DNA of 64,000 bases from Massilia rhizosphaerae (lineage in GTDB: Bacteria; Pseudomonadota; Gammaproteobacteria; Burkholderiales; Burkholderiaceae_D): positions 124,001 through 188,000 of the forward strand of contig NZ_JADKYX010000003.1 of the NCBI RefSeq assembly GCF_016093545.1, written 5' to 3'. Each line of letters starts with the position of its first letter. Position 1 is the first letter of the stretch. Positions 44,315 to 53,433 of this stretch are shown in pieces. The translations under genes and the position numbers were made by a program. The notes under the pieces were generated by a model. It was not told the DNA's origin and did not search any database. It saw nothing but the letters and a program-made list of their open reading frames with translations.

Positions 44315-46966
44315 TCAGTACTTCCAGTTCAGCGACAGGCCGACGGTGCGGTCGTAGCGGCGGGTGTCGCGCGGGTACAGGTTCTGGTCGTTCCAGTAGT
44401 CCACGTACTTGTAGTTCAGCAGGTTCGTGCCGGTCAGGGTGACCGACAGGTCCGGCGTGATCTTGTAGCTGAGCGAACCGTCCAGCGTCGACATCGGCGC
44501 GGCGATCAGGTTCATCGCCGGCGACGTGCCCGCGTTGCCCGGACGGTCGCCGTACGTCTGCACGAACTTCGAACGCCAGTTGTACGCGAGGCGGGCCGAC
44601 ACACCATACTTTTCGTACAGGGCGACGAGGTTGTAGGCGTTCTTCGACAGGCCCGGGAACGTCAGGGTCGGAACCGAGGAGCCGCCCGATTCCGTGATGC
44701 CGCCTTCCATGTAGGTGTAGTTGGCTTCCATGCCGAAGCCGCCCAGCCAGCCCGGCAGCTTGTCGAAGAACTGGCGGTACGAGAATTCCAGACCCTGCAG
44801 GTGGCCCTTGTCCGTGTTGAACGGACGGGTGGTGTCGTAGTTCACGCCCTGGTAGGTCTCCGGCACGGCCTTGTACAGGATGTAGCCGTCGAAGTTGTGG
44901 CGGAACGCGGCGACGCTGACCATGCCGGTCGGTGCGAAATACCATTCCAGCGAGGTGTCGAAGTTCACACCCTTGATCGGCTTCAGGTTCGGGTTGCCGC
45001 CGGATGCCGTCGCCTGGACCGTCGTGCCGTTCGAGTTCACGTACGCGGTGCCCGGGTTCAGCTGGGCGAAGTCCGGACGGGCCAGCGTCTTGCCGTAGGC
45101 GAAGCGGGCCAGCAGGTCGCGGCGCAGGTGCGCGGTGAAGTTGGCGCTCGGCAGCACGTCGGTATGGCTGGTGCTGACCGGCGTGTCGACGTAGTTGCCG
45201 TTCACGACGTTCTTGCCGGTCAGGTCGGAGTCGGTCTTGGTCACGCGCACGCCCACCACGCCGTCCACCGGCACCTTGGCGAGGTCGAAGCCGACGCGCG
45301 ATTTCAGGTAGACCGCGTAGTTCTTCTCGGTCTCCTTGAAGAACGATCCCGGATCCAGTGCCTTGGCGGCCGAGTTGCCGGTGACGGCCTGGCGCACGGT
45401 GCCCGTGCTGTCGAGCATGAAGCTGGCGCACGGCGTGTACCAGTTCTGCGTGCCGTAGTTGACCGACGTCGACGGCACCGTGCAGGCCATCGCCGGCAGG
45501 GTCGAGGCCTTCACGTTGGCCGGGGCGGGCACGCTGCCTTCGAACGACTTGATCGATTCGGCCGAACGGTTGGACGCGCGCACGCCGGCCGTGAAGTCCT
45601 TGAAGAAGCCGTCGCTGTCCGGGGTGTAGGTCGCGTCGGCGCGGAAGTCGGTCGAGCTGCCCTTGTCGTTGCCGTAGCGGTCGAACAGCTGGAACAACGT
45701 CGCGTTGTTCGCGCTGCCCATGTCGATGCCGCCGTAGCGCATGAACGACGAGCCGTCGACGTTGGTCTTCACGAAGACGTCGGGCACGTTCATCAAGGTG
45801 TCGAGGATCGGGTTGCGCCAGTCGTAGTGCGACGTGGTCTGCGCGATCTCGGCGTTGGCGCGCAGGTTTTCGTTCACGCGCCACTTGCCGCCGACGGCGT
45901 ATTGCGACGTCCGGTTCTCGGAGGCGCGCGCCTGCGTCGACAGGATGGTGTTGGCGTTCTTCGACGTCAGCGTGTCGAGCTGGTTGGTGCCGGGGATCTT
46001 GGTGCCCTTGATGCCGGCGCCGTCCGCCCACCACGGCAGGCCGACGAAGAAGTCGGTCTCGTCGCGGTTCTGGTAGTGCGAGGCCAGGCCTTCCGCATAC
46101 AGTTCGACGTCGCGGTTCGGACGGTACTGGAAGGCGAAGTTGGCGCCGGTGCGCTTGCGCTGGCCGTAGATGGCTTCGATGCCGACCAGGTCCGGGCCGG
46201 TCAGGTTGGGTAGCAGCCAGTCCTTCTGGATCGGGAAGGTGTTGAAGTCGCGCTCTTCCCAGAAGTGGTCCTTGACGAACGACACGCCGACCAGCGCGCC
46301 GAATTCGCCGGCGGCCGTCTTCCAGCGGTTCGAGTACATCGCGCTGCCTTCCGGATCGGTCTTGCCGGCCTTGTCCTTGTTGCGCATGCCGACGTTGACG
46401 GACGCCGTCTGGCCCTTGAAGTCGAACGGACGGTTGGTGCGCACGTCGACCACGCCGGCGATGCCGCCTTCGATCTGGTCGGCGGCCTGCGATTTGTAGA
46501 CGTCCACGCGCTGCAGCATGGTCGACGGGATGTCGGCCAGCTGGATGTAGCGGCCCGTGGTCGTGAACATTTCGCGGCCGTTGAGCATCGTGGCGATGCC
46601 CGGCAGGCCGCGGATCAGCACGGAGTTCGCTTCGCCGGCGTCGCGGCGCACCTGGATGCCGGACACGCGGGCGATCGTCTCGGCCACGTTCGTGTCCGGG
46701 AATTTGCCGATGTCGTCGGCGACGATCGAGTCGACGATGTTGTCGGCATCCTCCTTGATCTTCTGGGCGCTCTGGGCGGCGCGGCGCAAGCCGGTCACGA
46801 CGACGACGCTGTCCGGCTTGGCGGCGTCACCGGCTGGTGCGGCGTCCTGCGCGAAGGCCGGGACGGCGGCCAGCAGGCCGGCGCCGGTCAGGGCGAGGAC
46901 GCTCAATTTCAGTTGGAGAGGGGGGATGGCCGTGTTCCGGCGGCCTTTGGGGGTACGAGTAGACAT
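44315..46966 (-). CDS. TonB-dependent receptor 1
   Basis: An 883-residue outer-membrane transporter. The signal peptide (about residues 1-39) carries a long basic N-region (MSTRTPKGRRNT) and LSVLALTGAGLLAAVPAFA. The plug domain (about 70-190) begins after the TonB-box-like stretch SVVVVTGLR and has NVAETIARVSGIQVRR and SVLIRGLPG. The 22-strand barrel fills the rest and ends in the sorting signal GLSLNWKY. The TonB energy link imports large or scarce ligands; near two glycosidases an oligosaccharide is likely. The ATG at 46966 follows AGGAGACAAT. It has its own upstream region, nearly duplicated from receptor 2, and its own terminator. Confidence 0.94.
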   Translation of the reverse strand: MSTRTPKGRRNTAIPPLQLKLSVLALTGAGLLAAVPAFAQDAAPAGDAAKPDSVVVVTGLRRAAQSAQKIKEDADNIVDSIVADDIGKFPDTNVAETIARVSGIQVRRDAGEANSVLIRGLPGIATMLNGREMFTTTGRYIQLADIPSTMLQRVDVYKSQAADQIEGGIAGVVDVRTNRPFDFKGQTASVNVGMRNKDKAGKTDPEGSAMYSNRWKTAAGEFGALVGVSFVKDHFWEERDFNTFPIQKDWLLPNLTGPDLVGIEAIYGQRKRTGANFAFQYRPNRDVELYAEGLASHYQNRDETDFFVGLPWWADGAGIKGTKIPGTNQLDTLTSKNANTILSTQARASENRTSQYAVGGKWRVNENLRANAEIAQTTSHYDWRNPILDTLMNVPDVFVKTNVDGSSFMRYGGIDMGSANNATLFQLFDRYGNDKGSSTDFRADATYTPDSDGFFKDFTAGVRASNRSAESIKSFEGSVPAPANVKASTLPAMACTVPSTSVNYGTQNWYTPCASFMLDSTGTVRQAVTGNSAAKALDPGSFFKETEKNYAVYLKSRVGFDLAKVPVDGVVGVRVTKTDSDLTGKNVVNGNYVDTPVSTSHTDVLPSANFTAHLRRDLLARFAYGKTLARPDFAQLNPGTAYVNSNGTTVQATASGGNPNLKPIKGVNFDTSLEWYFAPTGMVSVAAFRHNFDGYILYKAVPETYQGVNYDTTRPFNTDKGHLQGLEFSYRQFFDKLPGWLGGFGMEANYTYMEGGITESGGSSVPTLTFPGLSKNAYNLVALYEKYGVSARLAYNWRSKFVQTYGDRPGNAGTSPAMNLIAAPMSTLDGSLSYKITPDLSVTLTGTNLLNYKYVDYWNDQNLYPRDTRRYDRTVGLSLNWKY

Positions 46967-47166
46967 ATTGTCTCCTGAGAAAGTTATTGTTATGCCGAGC
47001 ACTGAAACCCATCTTATGGACGAGTAGCCTAAACAATCCAATGACTTTTTCCCGGACTTTGATATCGATTTTCGTATGAAAAGCGCTAACATTCGTGGCG
47101 CTCATAGGGCTAATGCAATCGATTCCGTATTGAGGTAGCGCAAATTCTAGATTTTGAGCGTGGTTG
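46967..47166 (-). promoter_or_regulatory. Upstream region of receptor 1 with LacI/GalR-type site
   Basis: This 200-base stretch is conserved with 50205-50407. It contains GAAAAGCGCTAACA (47078-47091), a half-perfect version of the LacI/GalR operator TGACAGCGCTAACA found before receptor 2, and GATATCGAT (47061-47069). A regulator-controlled promoter is likely. Confidence 0.65.
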
Positions 47167-47244
47167 CCGGACAACGGTGGGGGCGGGCGAATCGATCCGC
47201 AGGTGTCGCGCGTTGGCCGGCACTCGGCATCCACGAGTGAAATG

Positions 47245-47280
47245 AAAAAGGGCGCTGCCGGTGTGAACCGGGCAACGCCC
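47245..47280 (-). terminator. Rho-independent terminator of receptor gene 2
   Basis: GGGCG(CT)GCCGG...CCGGGC(AA)CGCCC forms a long imperfect stem (47250-47280), followed on the minus strand by five T. Confidence 0.88.
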
Positions 47281-47315
47281 TGTGTGGCTAACGGGGGCTT
47301 CTTGACCGCCGGGGA

Positions 47316-50204
47316 TTACATCTTCCAGCGCAAGGCAGCCGAGACCGAACGTCCGATCTGGAGCGTACCGAAATTGCTCACCTGCGCATTACCCGCATCG
47401 CCGAAGTGGTAGTACTGCTGCTGCATTTCGTTGGTCAAGTTGACGCCGCTGATATCGACCGACATGTTGTCGTTGATTTTGTAGGAGACTTGCATGTCCA
47501 CGCTCTTTTCCGGATGTCGCCAGATACCGATCGGATTTGCAAACAAGGCGGCTTCGTTGGCGGCCAGGAAGCCGGAGCGCCAGACATAGGACAGGCGCGC
47601 GCTGACCGGGCCCTTTTCGTAAGCCAGGGTGGCGTTGTAGGAGTGGTTGGACACGCCGAAGAACGGTGTCTCGAGCTGGGAGACGATGACGCCGGCATCA
47701 TTGGCGTCGGGCACGTTCTGCGACGAGGTGAGCTGCGTATAGCTGCCCTGGACGCCCAGACCGTTCAGCGCGCTCGGCAGCCACTTCGGGAAGTAGATAA
47801 AGCCGAGCTCGGCGCCACTGATCGTGCCGTTGGAGGCGTTGACCGGCGAGTTGATGACGTAGTCATAGCCGTTCGTATGGTCGCCGCCCGAGGTCGAGTT
47901 GCGGAACGGGTCGTTCGCCGGATCGACGTGAACCCTGTGACGCAAGCCCACGACCAGGCCGTCGATCTTGCGCTTGAACAGCGTGCCGTAGAGTGCGCTG
48001 TCCTTCTGGAAATACCACTCGGCCGTCAGGTCGAGGTTCTTGGAGCGCGTCGGTTTCAGGTCCGGGTTGCCGCCGCTGCCCGAGCCATAACCCACCTTCG
48101 ACACGTCGTCACCGAGTTGCAGGACAGGATTCAGGTCACCGAAGTTCGGGCGGCGCAGGGTTTCACCATAGTTGGCGCGCAGCACGACGTCCCGGGATGG
48201 GTCGTAAATCAGGGTCATGCTGGGCAGGACCTTGTGGGTCGACTTGCTGGCAGTGGTCGGCGTGACCGCCTTGGTGGTGGCATCGACCTTATAGAAGGTC
48301 ATGCCGGTATTGACCTTGACGTAGCGCACACCGAAATTGCCGCGCAGGCGATGGCCGAACAGTTCGTTCTGGGTATTCCCCATCAGGAAAAGGTTGGTCG
48401 TCTTTTCATCGACCTCGAACGTCTTCTGCAGGCTCAGTTTGTCCGTCGTCAGGAAGTTCGGATCGGCCGCGTTATAGAGCGAACGCCAGTCGTCGATGTG
48501 GTCGCGGATGTAGTAGGCATTGGGCTCCACCCATGAGCGCGGAACGTCCGAGATGTCCGTGCCGAAGTTCGAGTTGTTGGAGGCATACCCCGAACCCAGC
48601 GAGGCAAGGTTGCGGCCCAAGTAGGCCGATTGCGTCCGGTTGGCCTCCGACGCCTTGCGGTCGTCGAAGCGCACGCCGAACTGGAGCGTCTGCAGCGCAC
48701 CCCAGTCGGCATCGTAGACGCCCGACAGATTGGCCGTCGCGGCGCTGCCCTTGTTGCGGTTGGCGTTATCGTAGAACTGCGCAACGTTCCACTTGGACGG
48801 GTCGGTCAGGTCGGCATCGTTGTTGAAATGGAACGACGTGTTGTTGCTGCCGTCATTGAAGTTGACGTTGATGGACGGTGCAACGCGATCGATCCGGGTG
48901 GCCGTGAATTCCGAGTGATAGGTGCTGGTCTGGTACGACAGGTCACCGTCCAGCTTCAGATTGTCGCCCACGAACCACTTGCCGTTCAGGGCATAAACGT
49001 AGGAATCGGTTGCCGACGTGGTGTAGTCGCCGCTGTTGAAGCCATAGACGCTACCGACCGTACGGCTCTTGATGACGTTCGTTCCCGGGTACGTGGTAAT
49101 CGATCCCGCAGGGTCGTTGCCGAGCGCCCCCCACCAGTCGACGAAGCTGAACAGCAAGCGGTTGAAGGACTTGTCGCGATAGCCGTTGTACATCGATTCG
49201 AAGGTGTAGACCGAATCGCTGTTCGGTTTCCACTGCAAGGCGATATTGGCGGCAGGACGCTTGCGCTCGCCGTGAACGTCGCTCTGGAAAACGGCGTCAC
49301 GCGACAGGTAATACGGATAGGCCTTGCCGTCGAAATTCAGCGTCGAACCCGCTGCCATCGGCAGGCCGGTATGGGTACCAGGCGTCCAGATATTGTTGTC
49401 GAAGATGCGCTGCAAGGGCGTGTAGCCTTGGGGATCTTCGGCGGCATTGGGGCTGACGAACGGCACCATGGCACCCGGCGTCACGCTTTCATTGCGGTAG
49501 CTCGTCTTGGTGTCCGCCAGATTGACCAGGGCGCCGAATTCGCCGGCGCCGGTTTTCCAGCGGTTGCTCAACATGGCGCTGAGCTGCGGGTTCGCCTTTT
49601 TCGCGGGATCGAGATAGGTTTCACGCGCCGACAGCGAAACTTGCTTGCCCTTGAAATCGAACGGCCGCAGCGACTTGACGTCGACCTGGCCTGCGATTCC
49701 GGTTTCCAGCTGGCTGGCGTCGCGCGTCTTGTAGACGTCGATCTGGCGCACCAGGGTCGAGGGAATGTCCTGAAGCGCGACCTGCGTGCCGGACGCGGTA
49801 AAAATATTGCGGCCGTTCCAGGTCGTTTCGACGTCGGGCAGACCGCGGATGGACAAGGTGCCGACTTCGCCGCCGGCGCGGTTGGTGACCTGGATACCCG
49901 TGACGCGCTGCAGCGCTTCGACGACGTTGTTGTCGGGCAGCTTGCCGATGTCTTCGGCAACGACCGATTCCACGACCTGGTCGTTGGTGCGCTTGATCGC
50001 CAGGCTCTTGATCAGCGATGCCCTGACGCCTGTGACGACGACAACGTTATCGCTCTTGGCGGCGTCACCGGATGCCGCGGCGTCCTGCGCCAGGGCCGGG
50101 ACGGCGGCCAACAGGCCGGCGCCGATCAGGGCGAGGACGCTCAATTTCAGTTGAAGCGGGGGCTGGGCCGTGTTCCGGCGGCCATTGGGGGCATGAATCG
50201 ACAT
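47316..50204 (-). CDS. TonB-dependent receptor 2
   Basis: A 962-residue outer-membrane receptor. The leader (MSIHAPNGRRNTAQPPLQLK...) is nearly the same as that of receptor 1. The plug (about 70-190) has NVVVVTGVRASL, NVVEALQRVTGIQVTNRAGG and TLSIRGLPDVET. The barrel ends in SAALRWKM. Outside the leader the two receptors differ markedly, so their ligands probably differ. The ATG at 50204 follows AGGAGACCAC. The gene has its own promoter region with a consensus LacI/GalR-type site and its own terminator. The expected substrate is an oligosaccharide, from context. Confidence 0.94.
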   Translation of the reverse strand: MSIHAPNGRRNTAQPPLQLKLSVLALIGAGLLAAVPALAQDAAASGDAAKSDNVVVVTGVRASLIKSLAIKRTNDQVVESVVAEDIGKLPDNNVVEALQRVTGIQVTNRAGGEVGTLSIRGLPDVETTWNGRNIFTASGTQVALQDIPSTLVRQIDVYKTRDASQLETGIAGQVDVKSLRPFDFKGKQVSLSARETYLDPAKKANPQLSAMLSNRWKTGAGEFGALVNLADTKTSYRNESVTPGAMVPFVSPNAAEDPQGYTPLQRIFDNNIWTPGTHTGLPMAAGSTLNFDGKAYPYYLSRDAVFQSDVHGERKRPAANIALQWKPNSDSVYTFESMYNGYRDKSFNRLLFSFVDWWGALGNDPAGSITTYPGTNVIKSRTVGSVYGFNSGDYTTSATDSYVYALNGKWFVGDNLKLDGDLSYQTSTYHSEFTATRIDRVAPSINVNFNDGSNNTSFHFNNDADLTDPSKWNVAQFYDNANRNKGSAATANLSGVYDADWGALQTLQFGVRFDDRKASEANRTQSAYLGRNLASLGSGYASNNSNFGTDISDVPRSWVEPNAYYIRDHIDDWRSLYNAADPNFLTTDKLSLQKTFEVDEKTTNLFLMGNTQNELFGHRLRGNFGVRYVKVNTGMTFYKVDATTKAVTPTTASKSTHKVLPSMTLIYDPSRDVVLRANYGETLRRPNFGDLNPVLQLGDDVSKVGYGSGSGGNPDLKPTRSKNLDLTAEWYFQKDSALYGTLFKRKIDGLVVGLRHRVHVDPANDPFRNSTSGGDHTNGYDYVINSPVNASNGTISGAELGFIYFPKWLPSALNGLGVQGSYTQLTSSQNVPDANDAGVIVSQLETPFFGVSNHSYNATLAYEKGPVSARLSYVWRSGFLAANEAALFANPIGIWRHPEKSVDMQVSYKINDNMSVDISGVNLTNEMQQQYYHFGDAGNAQVSNFGTLQIGRSVSAALRWKM

Positions 50205-50315
50205 GTGGTCTCCTGAGAAAGTTATTGTTATGCCTGGCACTGGTTACCATCTTATGGACGAGTAGCCAGAACAATCCAATGATTTTTTCCCGGAGTGCGA
50301 TATCGATTTTGACAT

Positions 50316-50329
50316 TGACAGCGCTAACA
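50316..50329. promoter_or_regulatory. LacI/GalR-type operator before receptor 2
   Basis: TGACAGCGCTAACA fits the TGWNANCGNTNWCA operator pattern exactly and lies 112 bases upstream of the receptor start. GATATCGAT lies at 50299-50307. Similar sites control sugar-uptake receptors in other Proteobacteria. Confidence 0.7.
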
Positions 50330-50453
50330 TCGTTCGCGCTCAGAGATTTATGCAATCGATATCGTGTTGAGATTGCGCAAACTTTGGATTTTGAACGTGG
50401 TTGCGTGACAACGACGGGGAGGTTGTTGTTGTTCGGCTGCCACGCATTGGAGA

Positions 50454-51590
50454 TCAAACGAGACCGAGCGATTCCGTGCCCGCCGAGAAATCGCGGTTCT
50501 TCGCGTGCTTGCTGTTGAGCTTGATGTTGAGACGCAGGTCGTTCACGGAGTCCGCGTTGCGCAGCGCGTCCTCGTAGGTGATCTTGTCGGCCTCGTACAG
50601 GTCGAACAGGGCCTGGTCGAAGGTCTGCATGCCCAGCTCGCGCGACTTCTTCATGATCTCCTTGATCTCGTGGACTTCGCCCTTGAAGATCAGGTCCGAG
50701 ATCAGCGGCGAATTCAGCATGATCTCCATCGCCACCACGCGGCCCTTCGCTTCCTTCTTCGGAATCAGGCGTTGTGAGATCAGGCCCTTCAGGTTCAGCG
50801 ACAAGTCCATCAGGAGCTGCTGGCGGCGCTCTTCCGGGAAGAAGTTGATGATGCGGTCCAGCGCCTGGTTCGAGCTGTTGGCGTGCAGGGTGGCCAGGCA
50901 CAGGTGGCCCGTCTCGGCGAACGCGATCGCGTGTTCCATCGTGTCGCGGTCGCGGATCTCGCCGATCTGGATCACGTCCGGCGCCTGGCGCAGGGAGTTC
51001 TTCAGCGCGGCCTCGAAGCTGTCCGTGTCGACGCCGACCTCGCGCTGCGTGATCACGCAGTTCTTGTGCGGGTGGACGAATTCGACCGGGTCTTCGATCG
51101 TGATGATGTGGCCGTGGCTGTTCTCGTTGCGGTAGCCGACCATCGTCGCGAGCGTCGTCGATTTGCCGGAGCCCGTGGCGCCGACCATGATCACGAGGCC
51201 GCGCTTGGTCATGATCACATCCTTCAGCACTTCCGGCAGGTCGAGGTCCTCGAACTTCGGGATCGTCGTCGTGATCACGCGCAGCACCATGCCCACGGCG
51301 CCCATCTGCATGAAGGCGGAGACGCGGAAGCGTCCCAGGTCGCCCGGGCTGATGGCGAAGTTGGCTTCCTTCGTCAGCTCGAAGCCGGCCGCCTGCTTGT
51401 CGTTCATGATGGCGCGCGCGAGGTCGGACGTGTGCGAGGCCGTCAGGGCCTGGCTCGAGACGGGCGTCATGCGCCCGTCGATCTTCATCGCGGGCGGGAA
51501 GCCGGACGTGATGAACAGGTCGGAACCGCCCTTGCTGACCATCAGGCGCAGCAGGTCGAACATGAATTTGGAGGCCTGGTCGCGTTCCAT
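50454..51590 (-). CDS. pilU: Type IV pilus retraction ATPase PilU
   Basis: A 378-residue hexameric ATPase, accessory motor for pilus retraction. Walker A is GATGSGKSTT, the Asp box ITIEDPVEFVH, Walker B IQIGEIRD, and the His box ETGHLCLATLHANS. The C-terminus lacks the AIRNLIRE motif of PilT and is longer, which marks PilU. The ATG at 51590 is 20 bases past the pilT stop; a longer frame upstream overlaps pilT and is not used. Cytoplasmic, at the base of the pilus machine. Confidence 0.95.
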   Translation of the reverse strand: MERDQASKFMFDLLRLMVSKGGSDLFITSGFPPAMKIDGRMTPVSSQALTASHTSDLARAIMNDKQAAGFELTKEANFAISPGDLGRFRVSAFMQMGAVGMVLRVITTTIPKFEDLDLPEVLKDVIMTKRGLVIMVGATGSGKSTTLATMVGYRNENSHGHIITIEDPVEFVHPHKNCVITQREVGVDTDSFEAALKNSLRQAPDVIQIGEIRDRDTMEHAIAFAETGHLCLATLHANSSNQALDRIINFFPEERRQQLLMDLSLNLKGLISQRLIPKKEAKGRVVAMEIMLNSPLISDLIFKGEVHEIKEIMKKSRELGMQTFDQALFDLYEADKITYEDALRNADSVNDLRLNIKLNSKHAKNRDFSAGTESLGLV

Positions 51591-51610
51591 CGTCGTGGTC
51601 TTTTCGAGGA

Positions 51611-52654
51611 TTAGCCGGGGAAGTTTTCCGGGATCTTGGCGGCGGCGCGCGCGGCTGCGGGCGAGATCACGTTGCGGCGCACGAGGTCCGTCAGGTTCTG
51701 GTCCAGCGTCTGCATGCCGACGTTGGAACCGGTCTGGATCGACGAATACATCTGCGCGATCTTCGCTTCGCGGATCAGGTTGCGGATCGCCGGCGTGCCG
51801 ATCATGATCTCGTGCGCGGCCACGCGGCCGGAACCGTCCTTGGTCTTCAACAGCGTCTGCGAGATCACGGCCTGCAGCGATTCCGACAGCATCGCGCGCA
51901 CCATCTCCTTTTCCTCGGCGGGGAACACGTCGACGATACGGTCGATCGTCTTCGCGGCCGACGACGTGTGCAGCGTGCCGAACACGAGGTGGCCCGTCTC
52001 GGCGGCGGACAGCGCCAGGCGGATCGTCTCCAGGTCGCGCAGCTCGCCGACGAGGATCGCGTCCGGGTCTTCGCGCAGCGCCGAGCGCAGCGCGTTGTTG
52101 AAGGACAGCGTGTGCGGGCCCACTTCGCGCTGGTTGATCAGGCACTTCTTCGATTCGTGCACGAACTCGATCGGGTCCTCGATGGTGAGGATGTGGCCGT
52201 ATTCGTTTTCGTTCAGGTGGTTGATCATCGCGGCGAGCGTCGTCGACTTGCCGGAGCCGGTCGGACCCGTCACCAGCACGAGGCCGCGCGGCTTCATCGC
52301 CAGTTCGGTGAAGATCTTCGGCGCGTTCAGCTCTTCCAGCGAGAGGATCTTCGACGGGATCGTCCGCATCACGGCGGCGGCGCCGCGTTCCTGGTTGTAG
52401 GCGTTGACGCGGAAGCGCGCGAGGCCGGGGATCGCGAACGAGAAGTCGCACTCCAGCATCTCTTCGTACTGCTTGCGCTGGCCGTCGTTCATGATGTCAT
52501 AGATCATGCCGTGCACGTCCTTGTGCTCCAGCGGCGGCAGGTTGATGCGGCGCACGTCGCCGTGCACGCGGATCATCGGCGGCAGGCCGGCCGACAGGTG
52601 CAGGTCCGAGGCTTTGTTCTTTACGGAGAAGGCCAAGAGTTCCGAAATGTCCAT
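51611..52654 (-). CDS. pilT: Type IV pilus retraction ATPase PilT
   Basis: A 347-residue ATPase that powers pilus retraction for twitching motility and DNA uptake. The start MDISELLAFSVKNKASDLHLS is typical. Walker A is GPTGSGKSTT, the Asp box ILTIEDPIEFVH, Walker B ILVGELRD, the His box TGHLVFGTLHTSS, and the retraction motif AIRNLIRE is intact. It is first of pilT-pilU and divergent from yggS-proC, a common arrangement in beta- and gammaproteobacteria. Confidence 0.97.
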   Translation of the reverse strand: MDISELLAFSVKNKASDLHLSAGLPPMIRVHGDVRRINLPPLEHKDVHGMIYDIMNDGQRKQYEEMLECDFSFAIPGLARFRVNAYNQERGAAAVMRTIPSKILSLEELNAPKIFTELAMKPRGLVLVTGPTGSGKSTTLAAMINHLNENEYGHILTIEDPIEFVHESKKCLINQREVGPHTLSFNNALRSALREDPDAILVGELRDLETIRLALSAAETGHLVFGTLHTSSAAKTIDRIVDVFPAEEKEMVRAMLSESLQAVISQTLLKTKDGSGRVAAHEIMIGTPAIRNLIREAKIAQMYSSIQTGSNVGMQTLDQNLTDLVRRNVISPAAARAAAKIPENFPG

Positions 52655-52716
52655 TTATAATCCTTGGGCTTTGCAGCACGTGTCTAACCGAAAAATATTT
52701 CCTGTAGAAAACCATT

Positions 52717-53418
52717 ATGTCCACAATCGCAGCCAACTTGCAAGCTGTCGAAGCGACAATCCAGGCCGCCTGCGAGGCCGCGCAACGCCCCCGTTCCACG
52801 GTCCAGTTGCTGGCGGTTTCAAAGACGTTTCCCGCGGACGCCGTGCTGGAAGCGATCGATGCGGGCCAGCGCGCGTTCGGCGAAAACTATGTGCAGGAAG
52901 GCGTCGACAAGATCGCCGCTGTGGCAAAAGCGCGACCGCACGCGGTGTTGGAGTGGCATTTCATAGGACCAATCCAGAGCAACAAGACGCGCCCCATCGC
53001 GTCCAGCTTCCAGTGGGTGCACACGGTCGATCGCCTGAAGATCGCGCAGCGCCTGTCCGAGCAGCGCCCGCCAGAACTGGGCCCGCTCGACATCTGCCTG
53101 CAAGTGAACATCAGCGGCGAAGCCACCAAAAGTGGCGTGAAGCCGGAGGAGCTGGAGGGCCTGGCCAGGGCCGTCGTCCAGCTGCCGAACCTGCGCCTGC
53201 GCGGGCTGATGGCGATCCCGGAGCCGCAGGCCGATCCGGCCCTGCAGCGCGCCCCGTTCGCGCGCCTGCGCGCGCTCGCGCAGGACCTCGGCCGCGCCGG
53301 CATCCAGCTCGACACGCTGTCGATGGGCATGTCGGGCGACCTGGAATCGGCCGTGCTCGAAGGCGCGACCATCGTACGCATCGGCAGCGCGATCTTCGGC
53401 GCGCGCCACTACGAATAA
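52717..53418 (+). CDS. yggS: PLP homeostasis protein (YggS/PROSC family)
   Basis: A 233-residue cytoplasmic TIM-barrel protein binding pyridoxal 5'-phosphate. The PLP lysine is in LLAVSKTFPAD, with GENYVQEG, EWHFIGPIQSNK and the C-terminal phosphate site LSMGMSGDLESAVLEGATIVRIGSAIFG. It buffers free PLP and has no enzyme activity known. proC follows by 15 bases. Confidence 0.96.
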   Translation: MSTIAANLQAVEATIQAACEAAQRPRSTVQLLAVSKTFPADAVLEAIDAGQRAFGENYVQEGVDKIAAVAKARPHAVLEWHFIGPIQSNKTRPIASSFQWVHTVDRLKIAQRLSEQRPPELGPLDICLQVNISGEATKSGVKPEELEGLARAVVQLPNLRLRGLMAIPEPQADPALQRAPFARLRALAQDLGRAGIQLDTLSMGMSGDLESAVLEGATIVRIGSAIFGARHYE

Positions 53419-53433
53419 CCATCAAGGATACGC

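Noticed and set aside
51591-52451. Upstream extension of PilU
   Set aside because: The extra frame lies over pilT in another frame and is Arg/Asp-rich; PilU has its normal start and length from 51590.
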